64,000 nt of DNA from Rhizobium laguerreae (GCF_002008165.1 NZ_MRDM01000032.1:372001-436000), one strand, 5' to 3'. Positions 25,727 to 35,290 are shown, counted from the first letter of the stretch. Notes: generated by a model not told the origin, from the sequence alone. Program-made: numbers and translations.

Positions 25727-25770
25727 GCATGATGTCGTCCGAAAACCGACTGCACTTTTCGGCATCATGC
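25727..25770. repeat. RIME-like palindromic intergenic repeat
   Basis: GCATGATG...CCGAAAA-spacer-TTTTCGG...CATCATGC forms a two-step hairpin. This pattern is a familiar rhizobial intergenic element. It lies 66 bases upstream of the next start. Confidence 0.7.
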
Positions 25771-25835
25771 TCTGGTGTTTGCAAAGCGAGCGAACGGCGC
25801 TACCTATTCCCCAGCCTCACATCACGGAACATCCC

Positions 25836-26612
25836 ATGAGCCAAGACATCGTCGTCACCGCCGCCATGCTCGCCATCGGCGACGAACTTCTCTCCGGCCG
25901 CACCAAGGATAAAAATATCGGCCATCTCGCCGATTTGCTGACGCTTTCCGGCATCGATCTCAAGGAGGTGCGCATCGTCGCCGACGACGAGGAGGCGATC
26001 GTCGAGGCGCTGAACGCGCTTCGCGGCAAATATGATTACGTCTTCACCTCAGGCGGCATCGGGCCGACGCATGACGACATCACCGCCGACGCCATTTCCA
26101 AGGCGTTCGGCGTGCCCTGCGAATACGACGAAGCGGCAATGACGCTGCTTGCCGAGATGTACCGGCGCCGCGAGATGGAATTCACCGAGGCGCGCCAGCG
26201 CATGGCGCGTATGCCGCGAGGGGCTGTGCATATCGCCAATCCGGTCTCGACCGCGCCAGGCTTCATCATCGGCAATGTCCATGTGATGGCCGGCGTGCCG
26301 CAGGTCTTCCAGGCGATGGTCGACAATGTGCTGCCGATGCTTCGAACCGGCACGCCGGTGCTTTCGCTCGCTATCGCCTGCCCTTACGGCGAAGGCGAGA
26401 TCGGCACGCCCTTGACCGCGATCCAGAAGGCACATCCGGACACCAGCATAGGTTCCTACCCGCGCTATATCGGCCAGAAATTTTCGACCGAGATCGTCGT
26501 ACGCGGCCGCTCGCAGGCGGCAATCGATGCGGCCGGCGCCGAGGTGCAGGCGATGATCGACGCCATCCGCCAAAGGAAGGATATCGCCGAAAACCATTCC
26601 GCCGAGGCTTGA
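25836..26612 (+). CDS. CinA-like molybdopterin-binding (MoaB/Mog fold) protein
   Basis: The 258-residue protein has the MoCF-biosynthesis fold. AAMLAIGDELLSGRTKDKNI is followed by FTSGGIGPTHDDITADAISK, the same motifs as the N-terminal domain of competence/damage-inducible protein CinA, which has ADP-ribose pyrophosphatase activity in some species. The C-terminal CinA amidase domain is absent, as is usual for the short alphaproteobacterial form. The start is set at the ATG 25836; the open frame extends to 25767. Confidence 0.82.
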   Translation: MSQDIVVTAAMLAIGDELLSGRTKDKNIGHLADLLTLSGIDLKEVRIVADDEEAIVEALNALRGKYDYVFTSGGIGPTHDDITADAISKAFGVPCEYDEAAMTLLAEMYRRREMEFTEARQRMARMPRGAVHIANPVSTAPGFIIGNVHVMAGVPQVFQAMVDNVLPMLRTGTPVLSLAIACPYGEGEIGTPLTAIQKAHPDTSIGSYPRYIGQKFSTEIVVRGRSQAAIDAAGAEVQAMIDAIRQRKDIAENHSAEA

Positions 26613-26721
26613 GGGCAACGCCGGAACTCAAAGCCCATCCTTGATCCCGCTCAAGGAACAGGAGAACGGTCCGGCGCATTCCTTCCCTCGCGCAAACCAT
26701 TTCAGCGCAAGGAGAATTGAT

Positions 26722-27564
26722 ATGTCTTACAAAACCATTCTCGCCATTCTCGATACATCGGACAATAGCGGCGCGGTTGCCGATTTCGCCTTTGCCATCG
26801 CCGCTGAAAGCGGCGCCCATGTGATCGGCTTGCATGCCGAAATCATCTCCGCCGTGCCGCTGGTGGCGCCGATGGAAATCCCCGATCCCGTTGCCGTGCA
26901 GGCGCTGCAGGACATGGCGCATAGCGAAACGATTGCCGTCGAGCGCATCTTCAGGGCGAAAGCGGAGGCGGCTGGCGCCTCCTTCGAATGGCGCAGCTTT
27001 GCCACATCAACAGGATACGGCTCCGCACCGCTGATCGAAAGTGCGCGCAGCGCCGACCTCCTGATCGCCTCGCAGGCCGACCCGGCCAGACCTTCCGACA
27101 GCCACGTCGACGTCGACAGTTTCCTTTTCGAAACCGGCCGGCCGGTGCTGATGATCCCCTATATCATTCGCCAGCCGAAGCCGATCAAGCGCGTGCTGAT
27201 CGCCTGGAACGGATCGAAAGAGGCGGCGCGCGCGACCTTCGACGCGCTGCCGATTCTGAAGGCGGCTGACGAGGTGGAGATCTTTTCGGTCGATCCGGCC
27301 GACACGGCGCTGCAATCGCCGCTGACCGCCGGCGCCGACATCGCCGCGACGCTGGCGCGTCATGGCGTGAAGACGACGCTTTCGACGGCTCAAAGTGTGG
27401 ACAAAAGCGCGTCCCATGTCATCGAGAACCGGCTTTCGGACAACAGTATCGATCTTCTCGTCATGGGCGCCTATACGCATTCCTGGCTCTGGCAGATGAT
27501 CTTCGGCGGCACGACGAAGACCTTGCTGCAATCGATGACGGCGCTGACCCTGTTATCGCGTTGA
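26722..27564 (+). CDS. Universal stress protein (tandem UspA domains)
   Basis: The 280-residue protein contains two Usp-type domains (about 1-140 and 155-280). The first starts YKTILAILDTSDNSGAVADF. The second starts IKRVLIAWNGSKEAARATFD and ends LLVMGAYTHSWLWQMIFGGT, with the G-x2-G-x9-G-[ST] ATP loop only partly preserved. Such cytoplasmic proteins help survive starvation and oxidative stress; the exact role is unknown. An AAGGAGA site precedes the ATG at 26722. Confidence 0.87.
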   Translation: MSYKTILAILDTSDNSGAVADFAFAIAAESGAHVIGLHAEIISAVPLVAPMEIPDPVAVQALQDMAHSETIAVERIFRAKAEAAGASFEWRSFATSTGYGSAPLIESARSADLLIASQADPARPSDSHVDVDSFLFETGRPVLMIPYIIRQPKPIKRVLIAWNGSKEAARATFDALPILKAADEVEIFSVDPADTALQSPLTAGADIAATLARHGVKTTLSTAQSVDKSASHVIENRLSDNSIDLLVMGAYTHSWLWQMIFGGTTKTLLQSMTALTLLSR

Positions 27565-27743
27565 TGGGCTGCTCTTGCCTTTTGCCGGCAAATCCCGCTA
27601 ATTGCGGCGACCGATGACAGCTTCGAGCCTCGGCCCATCTCGCGCAGTTCCGGCTGCGCGATTTGCGTTTTGCCAATCGCCGCTTCAAGCCCATCCGGTC
27701 GCCGGCAAACGGCGTGTCGTTTTTCATGCCGCGGAGCAGCCCG

Positions 27744-28238
27744 ATGTCCCTTCCCGATAAAGCCTTTCCCGTTTCCTGGGATCAGTTCCACCGCGATGCG
27801 CGCGCCCTTGCCTGGCGGCTTGCCGGCTTGAATCAGACGTTCAAGGCGATCGTCTGCATCACCCGCGGGGGCCTCGTTCCGGCCGCGATCATCTCGCGCG
27901 AACTGAACATCCGGCTGATCGAGACCGTCTGCGTCGCTTCCTATCATGACTATGTGAACCAGGGCGACATGGTGCTGCTCAAGGGAATAGCGCCCGAACT
28001 TATGGAGAATGGCGGCGAAACCGTGCTGGTCGTCGATGATCTGACAGACACCGGTAAGACCGCCGCACAGGTGCGCACCATGCTGCCGAGAGCACATTTC
28101 GCCTGCGTCTACGCCAAGCCGAAAGGCGTGCCGACCGTCGACACCTTCATCACCGAGGTGAGCCAGGATACCTGGATCTACTTCCCGTGGGACATGGGCT
28201 TCACCTATCAGGAGCCGATCGCCAAGGGTGCCGGCTGA
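27744..28238 (+). CDS. gpt: Xanthine-guanine phosphoribosyltransferase
   Basis: The 164-residue enzyme salvages guanine, xanthine and hypoxanthine by transfer of ribose-5-phosphate from PRPP. The PRPP motif VLVVDDLTDTGKTA lies near residues 95-108, the flexible loop follows ETVCVASYHDYV, and WIYFPWDMGF is the XGPRT-type C-terminal base-binding region. The length matches E. coli Gpt (152) within the usual range. The ATG at 27744 is chosen by family similarity; the frame is open to 27663. Confidence 0.92.
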   Translation: MSLPDKAFPVSWDQFHRDARALAWRLAGLNQTFKAIVCITRGGLVPAAIISRELNIRLIETVCVASYHDYVNQGDMVLLKGIAPELMENGGETVLVVDDLTDTGKTAAQVRTMLPRAHFACVYAKPKGVPTVDTFITEVSQDTWIYFPWDMGFTYQEPIAKGAG

Positions 28239-28363
28239 TCGCCACCAATCAAAGCGCGCCACCCTCGTGTTTACCACTTGAAATTGTTCCAGATTTTGTC
28301 GGCGAGGTTTGCTGAATCCGCTATCGGGATCTGCACATCTATTTTATCTTATTCGCATAAACA

Positions 28364-28467
28364 CTGCATAATTCCTTAAATCGGAATCGATTTAAGGATA
28401 AAATTACGCAGCAATTCAAAGTGTTACAGGGTCCTTAGCGCGTCTAAAGAAGACGCGCGGCGCTGTA
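28364..28467. repeat. RIME-like two-hairpin intergenic repeat
   Basis: The first palindrome (CCTTAAATCGGAATCGATTTAAGG) is followed by GCAGCAATTCAAAGTG and a second hairpin (GCGCGTCT-AAAG-AAGACGCGC). The whole element is the inverse of the copy at 3680-3778. It occupies most of the 296-base gap between gpt and the next gene. The gap holds no other supported feature. Confidence 0.75.
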
Positions 28468-28534
28468 AGTAGCTGCGAATCGTGTCAAATTGCACTTAAA
28501 GCGCGCAGCGAACAATACGGTATAGGGAAGCAAG

Positions 28535-29125
28535 ATGGCGCGGTGGGGGCATATAGGAGCGGTTGTGACCGTCGGGCTGGCGGCCTTTCTGTTGCCGCTG
28601 GCGCCTATCCGCGCTGAGCCTGCCTACATTCCCCTCGTGCGGGACTATGTCGAGAAACGGATCCGGCCCATAGTGGAAACGCCGTTGGTGCTGAAAGCCA
28701 TTGCCGAGCAGAACGCGAAATTCGGCAATGTCAGCGAAATGGATATGCTGGTGCTCGATGAGACCTATCGGTCGGAGGTTAATCAGCACCAACTGCAGAT
28801 GGTCAAGCTGCTGCTCGACAAAACCGTGTCGCATTACCTGAGGGAAAAACAGAACGCCTCGCAGGGCGCGGTTCTCGAATTTTTCGTCACGGATTCGCAC
28901 GGACTGAATGTCGGGCAGAGCACCATCACCGCCGACTATTGGCAGGGCGACGAGGAGAAATATCTCAGAACCTTCGCCAACGGCTCCCGCGAGATCTTCA
29001 TCGATCGGGCGGAACGCAATGAATCCAGCCAAAATCTCGAGACGCAGGCGAGCTTCGTCGTCATGGACGAAGAGAACAGGCCGATCGGTGTCGCCATCGT
29101 CACGATCGCCATCGATGCGCTCTAA
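28535..29125 (+). CDS. Secreted sensor-like hypothetical protein
   Basis: The 196-residue product has an N-terminal signal peptide (about residues 1-27, ending PLAPIRAEP). The mature part has helices (YVEKRIRPIVETPLVLKAI) then beta-rich sequence with DSHGLNVGQSTITADYWQGDE. This resembles the periplasmic PDC/sCache fold of bacterial sensors. A stand-alone periplasmic sensing or binding protein is a reasonable guess, but no partner is seen nearby. The ATG at 28535 is preceded by GGGAAG. Confidence 0.7.
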   Translation: MARWGHIGAVVTVGLAAFLLPLAPIRAEPAYIPLVRDYVEKRIRPIVETPLVLKAIAEQNAKFGNVSEMDMLVLDETYRSEVNQHQLQMVKLLLDKTVSHYLREKQNASQGAVLEFFVTDSHGLNVGQSTITADYWQGDEEKYLRTFANGSREIFIDRAERNESSQNLETQASFVVMDEENRPIGVAIVTIAIDAL

Positions 29126-29135
29126 CAGCATGTCG

Positions 29136-29157
29136 CGCAAAAGTTTGTGGTTTTGCG
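29136..29157. repeat. RIME-like hairpin
   Basis: CGCAAAA-8 nt-TTTTGCG, inside the common rhizobial pattern AGCATGTCGCGCAAAAG...TTTTGCGATAAGGACG, lies 10 bases after the preceding stop codon and may terminate it. Confidence 0.55.
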
Positions 29158-29345
29158 ATAAGGACGCGCTTTAGGAGTGCGGATTTTACCCGGCGAATCG
29201 GCATGCCCATTTGCGCCGGAAATGCCATCACAAGATTTGCCGCAGGATGCTTTTTTGCCGTTCCATGGTTTTCCTTAGCCGGCAACGCCTGCAAGCCATT
29301 GTAATATCAGCGCTCCCCGGCTTTCCCCAATCTCCACAGGCGCAT

Positions 29346-29361
29346 CCACAACATGTTGTGG
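29346..29361. promoter_or_regulatory. NrdR-box-like palindrome upstream of nrdJ
   Basis: The perfect 16-bp palindrome CCACAACATGTTGTGG matches about 12 of 16 positions of the NrdR consensus (acaCwAtATaTwGtgt). It sits 405 bases before the nrdJ start. NrdR represses ribonucleotide reductase genes in many bacteria, usually through two boxes; no convincing second box is seen. The rest of the 640-base region (29126-29765) shows no gene; an in-frame ATG lies at 29650 in another frame only. Confidence 0.4.
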
Positions 29362-29765
29362 TTAGCAATCAATTAAAAGCCAGCCCTTGACGGAATCAGC
29401 TGTTTCAAACTTTACTGCTTCTGATGTTGCGGCGGCGACAGGACCGGAGGTAACGAGCCCGGTTCCCTATTGAAAATTAGGACGCGGAATCAGGGCGATG
29501 GACCGGGAGCGGTTCAGGCCCGACAGGATTTTTGCGCGGTTTTCAGCCTCCAAAAATAGTGACATTGGGACTGGCGATAATAAGCTGTTAATACTATATT
29601 TAGCGTTTGCAGCCACCATCACCACAAGATACAGGAAGGACATCTCCGGATGACACCCCTGTCACAATACGGAAACGAGACTGGCTGCGCGACGACAAAG
29701 TGCCGCCGGATAGGAATTTTGCGCCTGAGGTCGTGGGGACCGGGCGCCAACGCGAGGTCAAGACA

Positions 29766-32700
29766 ATGCGCATCGAACGTCGTTTCACGAAGGCCGGCCA
29801 AGGCGCCTATGCGGATATCGAATTCCGCAAGGCGACGAGCGAGATCAAGAACCCTGACGGTTCGGTCGTGTTCCGCCTCGAGAATATCGATGTTCCCGCG
29901 CAGTTCTCCCAGGTCGCGACCGACGTGCTGGCGCAGAAGTATTTCCGCAAGGCCGGCGTTCCCACACGGCTGAAAAAGGTCGAGGAAAACGATGTTCCTT
30001 CCTTCCTGTGGCGCTCCGTTCCCGACGATGCTGCGCTGAAGAACCTGCCGAAGGACGAGCAGACCGGCTCGGAAATCGATGCGCGCCAGGTCTTCGACCG
30101 TCTTGCCGGCACCTGGACCTATTGGGGCTGGAAGGGCGGCTATTTCTCCTCCGAGGAAGATGCCTCGGCCTTCAAGGACGAGCTTGCCTATATGCTCGCC
30201 ACCCAGCGCGTCGCCCCGAACTCGCCGCAGTGGTTCAACACCGGCCTGCACTGGGCCTACGGCATTGACGGCCCCGGCCAGGGCCATTTCTACGTCGATC
30301 CCTTCACCGGCAAGCTGACCAAGTCCAAGTCGGCCTACGAACACCCGCAGCCGCATGCCTGCTTCATCCAGTCGGTCGAGGACGATCTCGTCAATGAAGG
30401 CGGCATCATGGACCTCTGGGTGCGTGAAGCGCGCCTGTTCAAATACGGCTCCGGCACCGGCTCCAACTTCTCGATGCTGCGCGGCGAAGGCGAAAAGCTT
30501 TCCGGCGGCGGCCGCTCCTCCGGCCTGATGAGCTTCCTGAAGATCGGCGACCGTGCCGCCGGCGCCATCAAATCGGGCGGCACGACGCGACGCGCCGCCA
30601 AGATGGTGGTCGTCGACATCGACCATCCGGATATCGAGGAATACATCAACTGGAAGGTCAAGGAAGAGCAGAAGGTCGCGGCTCTCGTCACCGGCTCGAA
30701 GGTTGTCGCCAAGCATCTCAAGGCGATCATGAAGGCCTGCTTCAATTGCGAAGGCGGCGACAATGGCGATTGTTACGACCCCAACAAGAACCCTGCCCTG
30801 AAGCGCGAAATCCGCGCCGCCAAGAAGGACCAGGTTCCCGAGAACTACGTCCAACGCGTCATCCAGTTCGCCCGCCAGGGCTATAAGGACCTCCAATTCA
30901 AGACCTACGACACGGATTGGGATTCGGAAGCCTACCTCACGGTATCCGGCCAGAACTCCAACAACTCCGTCTCGATCAAGGACGACTTCCTGCGCGCCGT
31001 CGAGAATGACGGCGAATGGAACCTGACCGCCCGCAAGGACGGCCGGGTGATGAAGACGCTGAAGGCCCGCGATCTCTGGGAAACCATTTCCTACGCTGCC
31101 TGGGCCTCGGCCGATCCCGGCATTCACTTCAACACGACGATGAACGACTGGCACACTTCGCCGGCCGGCGGCCCGATCCGCGGCTCGAACCCGTGCTCGG
31201 AATATATGTTCCTCGACGACACCGCCTGCAACCTTGCCTCGCTGAACCTGCTGCAGTTCAAGGACAAGGCCACCAAGCGCATCAACATCGCCGATTACGA
31301 ACATGCGGTTCGCCTCTGGACCGTCGTGCTCGAAGTCTCGGTCATGATGGCGCAGTTCCCGTCGAAGCGCATCGCCGAACTCTCCTACGAATACCGCACG
31401 CTCGGCCTCGGCTACGCCAATATCGGCGGCCTGCTGATGTCGACAGGCATTCCCTACGACTCCGCTGAAGCCCGCGCCATTGCCGGTTCGCTGACCGCGA
31501 TCATGACCGGCATCTGCTACGCGACCTCGGCCGAAATGGCTGCCGAGCTCGGTCCGTTCCCGAACTTCGCGCCGAACCGCGAGAGCATGCTCAAGGTCAT
31601 TCGCAACCATCGCCGTGCCGCGCATGGCGAGAGCTCCGGCTATGAGGCGCTGTCGATCAACCCGGTCGCGCTGATCCATTCGGAAAACCCGGACCAGGAT
31701 CTCGTCGCCCACGCCAAATCGGCCTGGGACAAGGCGCTCGAGCTCGGTGAACAGCATGGCTATCGCAATGCCCAGGTCTCGGTCATCGCGCCCACCGGCA
31801 CGATCGGTCTCGTCATGGATTGCGACACGACAGGCATCGAGCCCGACTTCGCCCTCGTTAAGTTCAAGAAGCTCGCCGGCGGCGGCTATTTCAAGATCAT
31901 CAACCGCGCCGTGCCCGACGCGCTGCGCACGCTCGGCTATTCGGAAAGCCAGATCGCCGAGATCGAGGCCTATGCCGTCGGCCACGGCAACCTGAACCAG
32001 GCACCGGCCATCAATCCGTCGACGCTGAAGACCAAGGGCTTCACCGACGAGAAGGTGGAAGCCGTCAACGCCGCGCTGAAGAGCGCTTTCGACATCAAGT
32101 TCGTCTTCAACCAGTGGACGCTCGGCGCCGACTTCCTGAAGGAGACGCTGAAGGTTTCCGACGAACAGCTCGGCGACATGAGCTTCAGCCTGCTCGACCA
32201 TATCGGCTTCTCGAAGAAGGACATCGAAGCCGCCAACATCCATGTCTGCGGTGCGATGACGCTGGAAGGCGCGCCCTTCCTCAAGAATGAGCACCTGCCG
32301 GTCTTCGATTGCGCCAATCCCTGCGGCAAGATCGGCAAGCGCTACCTCTCGGTGGAAAGCCATATCCGGATGATGGCGGCTGCCCAGCCCTTCATCTCAG
32401 GCGCGATTTCCAAGACGATCAACATGCCGAACGAGGCGACCGTCGAGGATTGCAAGAACGCCTACATGCTCTCCTGGAAGCTTGGCCTCAAGGCCAACGC
32501 GCTTTATCGCGACGGCTCGAAACTGTCGCAGCCGCTGAATTCCTCGCTGATCGAAGACGAGGACGACGAGGATGCGCTGGAGGAACTGCTGCAGGCGCCG
32601 CTGGCCGCCCAGGCCGTCACCATCACCGAAAAGATCATCGAGCGGGTGGTCGAACGAGTTTCGCGCGAACGTGAGAAGCTGCCGAACCGCCGCCAGGGCT

Positions 32701-33581
32701 ATACCCAGAAGGCCGCCGTCGGCGGACATAAGGTCTATCTGCGGACCGGCGAATTCGGCGACGGCCGCATCGGCGAGATCTTCATCGACATGCACAAGGA
32801 AGGCGCTGCCTTCCGTGCGATGATGAACAATTTCGCCATCGCCATCTCGCTCGGCCTGCAATATGGCGTGCCGCTCGAGGAATATGTCGAGGCCTTCACC
32901 TTCACCAAGTTCGAGCCGGCCGGCATGGTCATCGGCAATGACGCGATCAAGAACGCCACGTCGATCCTCGACTATGTCTTCCGCGAACTTGCCGTCTCTT
33001 ATCTCGGCCGCCATGACCTGGCGCATGTCGATACGTCGGATTTCTCGAACACGGCACTCGGCAAGGGCATCCAGGAAGGCAAGACCAACCTGCTCTCCAC
33101 CGGCTGGACCCGCGGCTACAAGCCAACGCTGGTGCCCGGCACCGGCGGCGAACGCCAGGCAGGCGAACCCAAGGGTGCGGCCACCGCCGCCCCTGCCCGC
33201 GCCGCTTCCACCGGCACCGTGACCGCTTTTGCCGGTGCGGCTGCCCGCAAGCTGGAGCCGACGGTCGCCATAGCCACCTCCGAAATCGTCGCCTTCAAGC
33301 GCGATTACGAGGAGCGCGCCAAGGAACTGGCGGAAGAGATCGCCGAAGAGGTGACCGAGGAACTCACCAGCGACGCAACGGCCTTGTTCTCAGACAAGGC
33401 AGCAGCTGACGCGGCAACGGCAAAATCCGAAGCCAAGAAGCGCGAAGCCGAACGCCGCCAACGCTCGATCATGCAGGGCTATACCGGCAACATGTGCTCG
33501 GAGTGCCAGAACTTCACGATGGTGCGGAATGGCACCTGCGAGAAGTGCGACACGTGTGGTGCTACGAGCGGGTGCAGCTGA
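29766..33581 (+). CDS. nrdJ: Vitamin B12-dependent (class II) ribonucleotide reductase
   Basis: The 1271-residue enzyme makes deoxyribonucleotides by an adenosylcobalamin radical, without oxygen dependence. It shows the catalytic core: the NSPQWFNTGLHW start, the CFNCEGGDNGDC insert region, the SNPCSEYMFLDDTACNLAS active-site segment with Cys and Glu, and APTGTIGLVMDCDTTGIEPD. The C-terminus bears a Cys-rich tail (CSECQ...CEKCDTCGATSGC) that should relay reducing equivalents. The start at 29766 (MRIERRFTKAG) gives the usual rhizobial length; the frame is open from 29607. It is often the only RNR of rhizobia, thus essential. Confidence 0.95.
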   Translation: MRIERRFTKAGQGAYADIEFRKATSEIKNPDGSVVFRLENIDVPAQFSQVATDVLAQKYFRKAGVPTRLKKVEENDVPSFLWRSVPDDAALKNLPKDEQTGSEIDARQVFDRLAGTWTYWGWKGGYFSSEEDASAFKDELAYMLATQRVAPNSPQWFNTGLHWAYGIDGPGQGHFYVDPFTGKLTKSKSAYEHPQPHACFIQSVEDDLVNEGGIMDLWVREARLFKYGSGTGSNFSMLRGEGEKLSGGGRSSGLMSFLKIGDRAAGAIKSGGTTRRAAKMVVVDIDHPDIEEYINWKVKEEQKVAALVTGSKVVAKHLKAIMKACFNCEGGDNGDCYDPNKNPALKREIRAAKKDQVPENYVQRVIQFARQGYKDLQFKTYDTDWDSEAYLTVSGQNSNNSVSIKDDFLRAVENDGEWNLTARKDGRVMKTLKARDLWETISYAAWASADPGIHFNTTMNDWHTSPAGGPIRGSNPCSEYMFLDDTACNLASLNLLQFKDKATKRINIADYEHAVRLWTVVLEVSVMMAQFPSKRIAELSYEYRTLGLGYANIGGLLMSTGIPYDSAEARAIAGSLTAIMTGICYATSAEMAAELGPFPNFAPNRESMLKVIRNHRRAAHGESSGYEALSINPVALIHSENPDQDLVAHAKSAWDKALELGEQHGYRNAQVSVIAPTGTIGLVMDCDTTGIEPDFALVKFKKLAGGGYFKIINRAVPDALRTLGYSESQIAEIEAYAVGHGNLNQAPAINPSTLKTKGFTDEKVEAVNAALKSAFDIKFVFNQWTLGADFLKETLKVSDEQLGDMSFSLLDHIGFSKKDIEAANIHVCGAMTLEGAPFLKNEHLPVFDCANPCGKIGKRYLSVESHIRMMAAAQPFISGAISKTINMPNEATVEDCKNAYMLSWKLGLKANALYRDGSKLSQPLNSSLIEDEDDEDALEELLQAPLAAQAVTITEKIIERVVERVSREREKLPNRRQGYTQKAAVGGHKVYLRTGEFGDGRIGEIFIDMHKEGAAFRAMMNNFAIAISLGLQYGVPLEEYVEAFTFTKFEPAGMVIGNDAIKNATSILDYVFRELAVSYLGRHDLAHVDTSDFSNTALGKGIQEGKTNLLSTGWTRGYKPTLVPGTGGERQAGEPKGAATAAPARAASTGTVTAFAGAAARKLEPTVAIATSEIVAFKRDYEERAKELAEEIAEEVTEELTSDATALFSDKAAADAATAKSEAKKREAERRQRSIMQGYTGNMCSECQNFTMVRNGTCEKCDTCGATSGCS

Positions 33582-34091
33582 GTAGGCTCACGTGAGAAAC
33601 CTGTAGGCAGCCAGTCATTTTGACCGGCAGCCATCTAATTGACGCAGTTAAAATTCCCGCTCGACGCCTAGCGCCAGAGCGGGATGAAATACAAAGAAAA
33701 CATCGATCTGCATCGTCAGGAATAGAAACTCAGACCAAAATTAAACCGTATGTTTCGGAGATGTAACGATAGGCTTGATTAAAGCTATGCTTTTTAGCAA
33801 CAAGCTTTGACCTTTAGGCGAGGGACGTCGGCCGCATGTTTAAATGGCCGACGTCTTCCCGTGGGAGCCGGTCGTGTCCGGGACCGAGAACCGTGCCTGT
33901 TCCAAGATCACTGTTGTTCGACGGCTTCGTTTTCGCGGGAAATGAAGGATGCGCTCTCGTGACTTGGAGGGGCCAACCGCCAGGCCACGGTGATCGCGGC
34001 GGCCGTCGTCGCCTTCCTCGCAGCCATCGTTCGTCACGCGCTCCTGCGTGGCTAAAAGCCGTGTGCCGTCGCGCCTGCTTCCGCCTGACGG
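33582..34091. other. Intergenic region with a hairpin
   Basis: The 510 bases after nrdJ contain no supported gene. At 33824-33855 a perfect 10-bp inverted repeat (GACGTCGGCC / GGCCGACGTC, 12-nt loop) is seen. The region from 33700 to 33800 is A+T-rich. Short frames in the last 200 bases have no start signals. Confidence 0.5.
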
Positions 34092-34609
34092 CTATTTCGA
34101 ATAGCCGCGCTCTTTGCCGTAGGCGGCGATCTGGCCGGCGTCGAGAAGCTGAGTCACCTCGAGATGCGCCGCAAGGTGAATGAACCTCAGCCGTGATCGG
34201 CTCGCCTCGGCAGTGGCGACCAAGTCGCGAAGTTCGGATTCTGTAATGGCCCTGCTCCTGAACGCTGCGTCGAGCTTCCGCTCGATCTCGACGAAAACCT
34301 TCCCCTCTTCCGACGCCCGAGCCTGCATGAGGTCGAAAGCCTCCTGCACTTTCAGGAGCTGATCGTCCGTTAGGCCTAGTCGGTCCTTCATCTGAAGCAC
34401 ATGCGAAGGACCGGGGTAGCCGTTGAGCTCCGCCGGCTTCGCAAAGCCCCAACCACCCCCTCTGGTCAGTTCGTCGACATCCGTTTCCGACAAGGATTTG
34501 ATATCCCGCGCCGCCTCCTGCGCATAGGGGATGTCGCGTGATGCGCTCCCTCGGCCGAGGCCTGTGTCGAGAGAACGGCGAATGTAATGCCGACGAGTAG
34601 GGATTTCAT
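34092..34609 (-). pseudogene. Spy/CpxP-like periplasmic metal-stress protein, frameshifted
   Basis: From ATG 34609 the minus strand encodes a good signal peptide (MKSLLVGITFAVLSTQASAE). The rest of the protein lies in another frame: residues DIKSLSETDVDELTRGGGWG, then the NGYPGPSHVLQMKDRLGLT and LLKVQEAFDLMQ Spy/CpxP-type helices. Restoring one base in the C4 run (minus strand; 34527-34530) joins both halves to a 172-residue protein (518 + 1 bases = 173 codons). Such periplasmic helical proteins often accompany heavy-metal efflux. Either a recent inactivating deletion or a sequencing error explains the break. Confidence 0.7.
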
Positions 34610-34660
34610 CGATTACGTTCCAGTTGAGAATGTAACCGCCACCATTGCTTGTCGTCCACG

Positions 34661-34690
34661 TGTCGGACATGATCGAAATCATGTCCGACA
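34661..34690. promoter_or_regulatory. 13-bp inverted repeat in divergent promoter
   Basis: TGTCGGACATGAT-CGAA-ATCATGTCCGACA is a perfect 13-bp inverted repeat between the periplasmic protein gene and the CRP-family gene. Its size and symmetry suit a dimeric helix-turn-helix regulator, perhaps the adjacent CRP-family protein acting on itself. It overlaps the proposed start of that gene. Confidence 0.5.
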
Positions 34691-35235
34691 CCCTCATGGA
34701 TTACATTCGCGGCCTCTCGACCAGAAGAAAGACTTTCGGCGCAGGCCAGGATCTCTTCAACCAAGGCGACGACGTGGAAAGCCTGTATCTCGTGGAGGTG
34801 GGCGTCGTTCATCTCGTTCGGCATCAGGCCAACGGAAACATTGCGGTGCTGCAGCGGGCGTCGTCGGGAGTGATCCTCGCGGAAGCCTCGGTCTTCTCCA
34901 GCGTCTACCATTGCGACGCCGTCGCGGTGGCCGACGTGAGCGCGACCTCGGTGCCAGTCCAATTGATCAGACGCGCGCTGCGCAGCAATTCGGACTTCGC
35001 CGAAGGCTGGGCGTCCTACCTTTCCAATCAGCTACAGCAGACAAGGAAGCGCGCGGAGATTGCCAGTCTGAAGACCGTCGCCGCTCGTCTTGAATCCTGG
35101 CTTGCTTGGAACGATGGCGGGCTGCCGTCGAAAGGAGAGTGGAAGGCGCTGGCGGACGACATCGGCGTGTCGCCGGAAGCGCTGTATCGGGAGCTGTCCA
35201 AACGGAGAATTTCTTTCGTGCGGAATGGGACTTGA
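34681..35235 (+). CDS. CRP/FNR family transcriptional regulator
   Basis: The 184-residue protein has a cyclic-nucleotide-binding-like beta barrel (about 10-110; FGAGQDLFNQGDDVESLYLV is the typical start) and a winged helix at the end (about 120-180; EWKALADDIGVSPEALYRELSKRRI). It lacks the FNR cysteine cluster and the full cAMP-binding motif, so the signal is unknown. It is shorter than CRP. The start could be 34645, 34681 or 34696; none has a good ribosome-binding site. It is followed by a copper-type promoter. Confidence 0.78.
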   Translation: MSDTLMDYIRGLSTRRKTFGAGQDLFNQGDDVESLYLVEVGVVHLVRHQANGNIAVLQRASSGVILAEASVFSSVYHCDAVAVADVSATSVPVQLIRRALRSNSDFAEGWASYLSNQLQQTRKRAEIASLKTVAARLESWLAWNDGGLPSKGEWKALADDIGVSPEALYRELSKRRISFVRNGT

Positions 35236-35262
35236 CCTTCCCATGGTTGGAAGCCCCATATC
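35232..35262 (+). promoter_or_regulatory. MerR/CueR (HmrR)-type copper promoter of copZ
   Basis: TTGACC (35232-35237) and a -10-like CATATC (35257-35262) are separated by 19 bases. Between them lies the palindrome CTTCC-CATGGTT-GGAAG. The over-long spacer with a central dyad is the hallmark of promoters activated by MerR-family copper sensors such as CueR/HmrR. Confidence 0.65.
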
Positions 35263-35290
35263 CGGGCGGTCAAACTATTTGGAGACTACG

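Noticed and set aside
29126..29765. Cobalamin riboswitch before the B12-dependent nrdJ
   Set aside because: No clear B12-box-like sequence was found by eye; a model search would be needed to settle it.
29619..32363. 914-residue minus-strand frame opposite nrdJ
   Set aside because: It is the antisense shadow of the highly G+C-biased nrdJ gene and has no motifs or ribosome-binding site.
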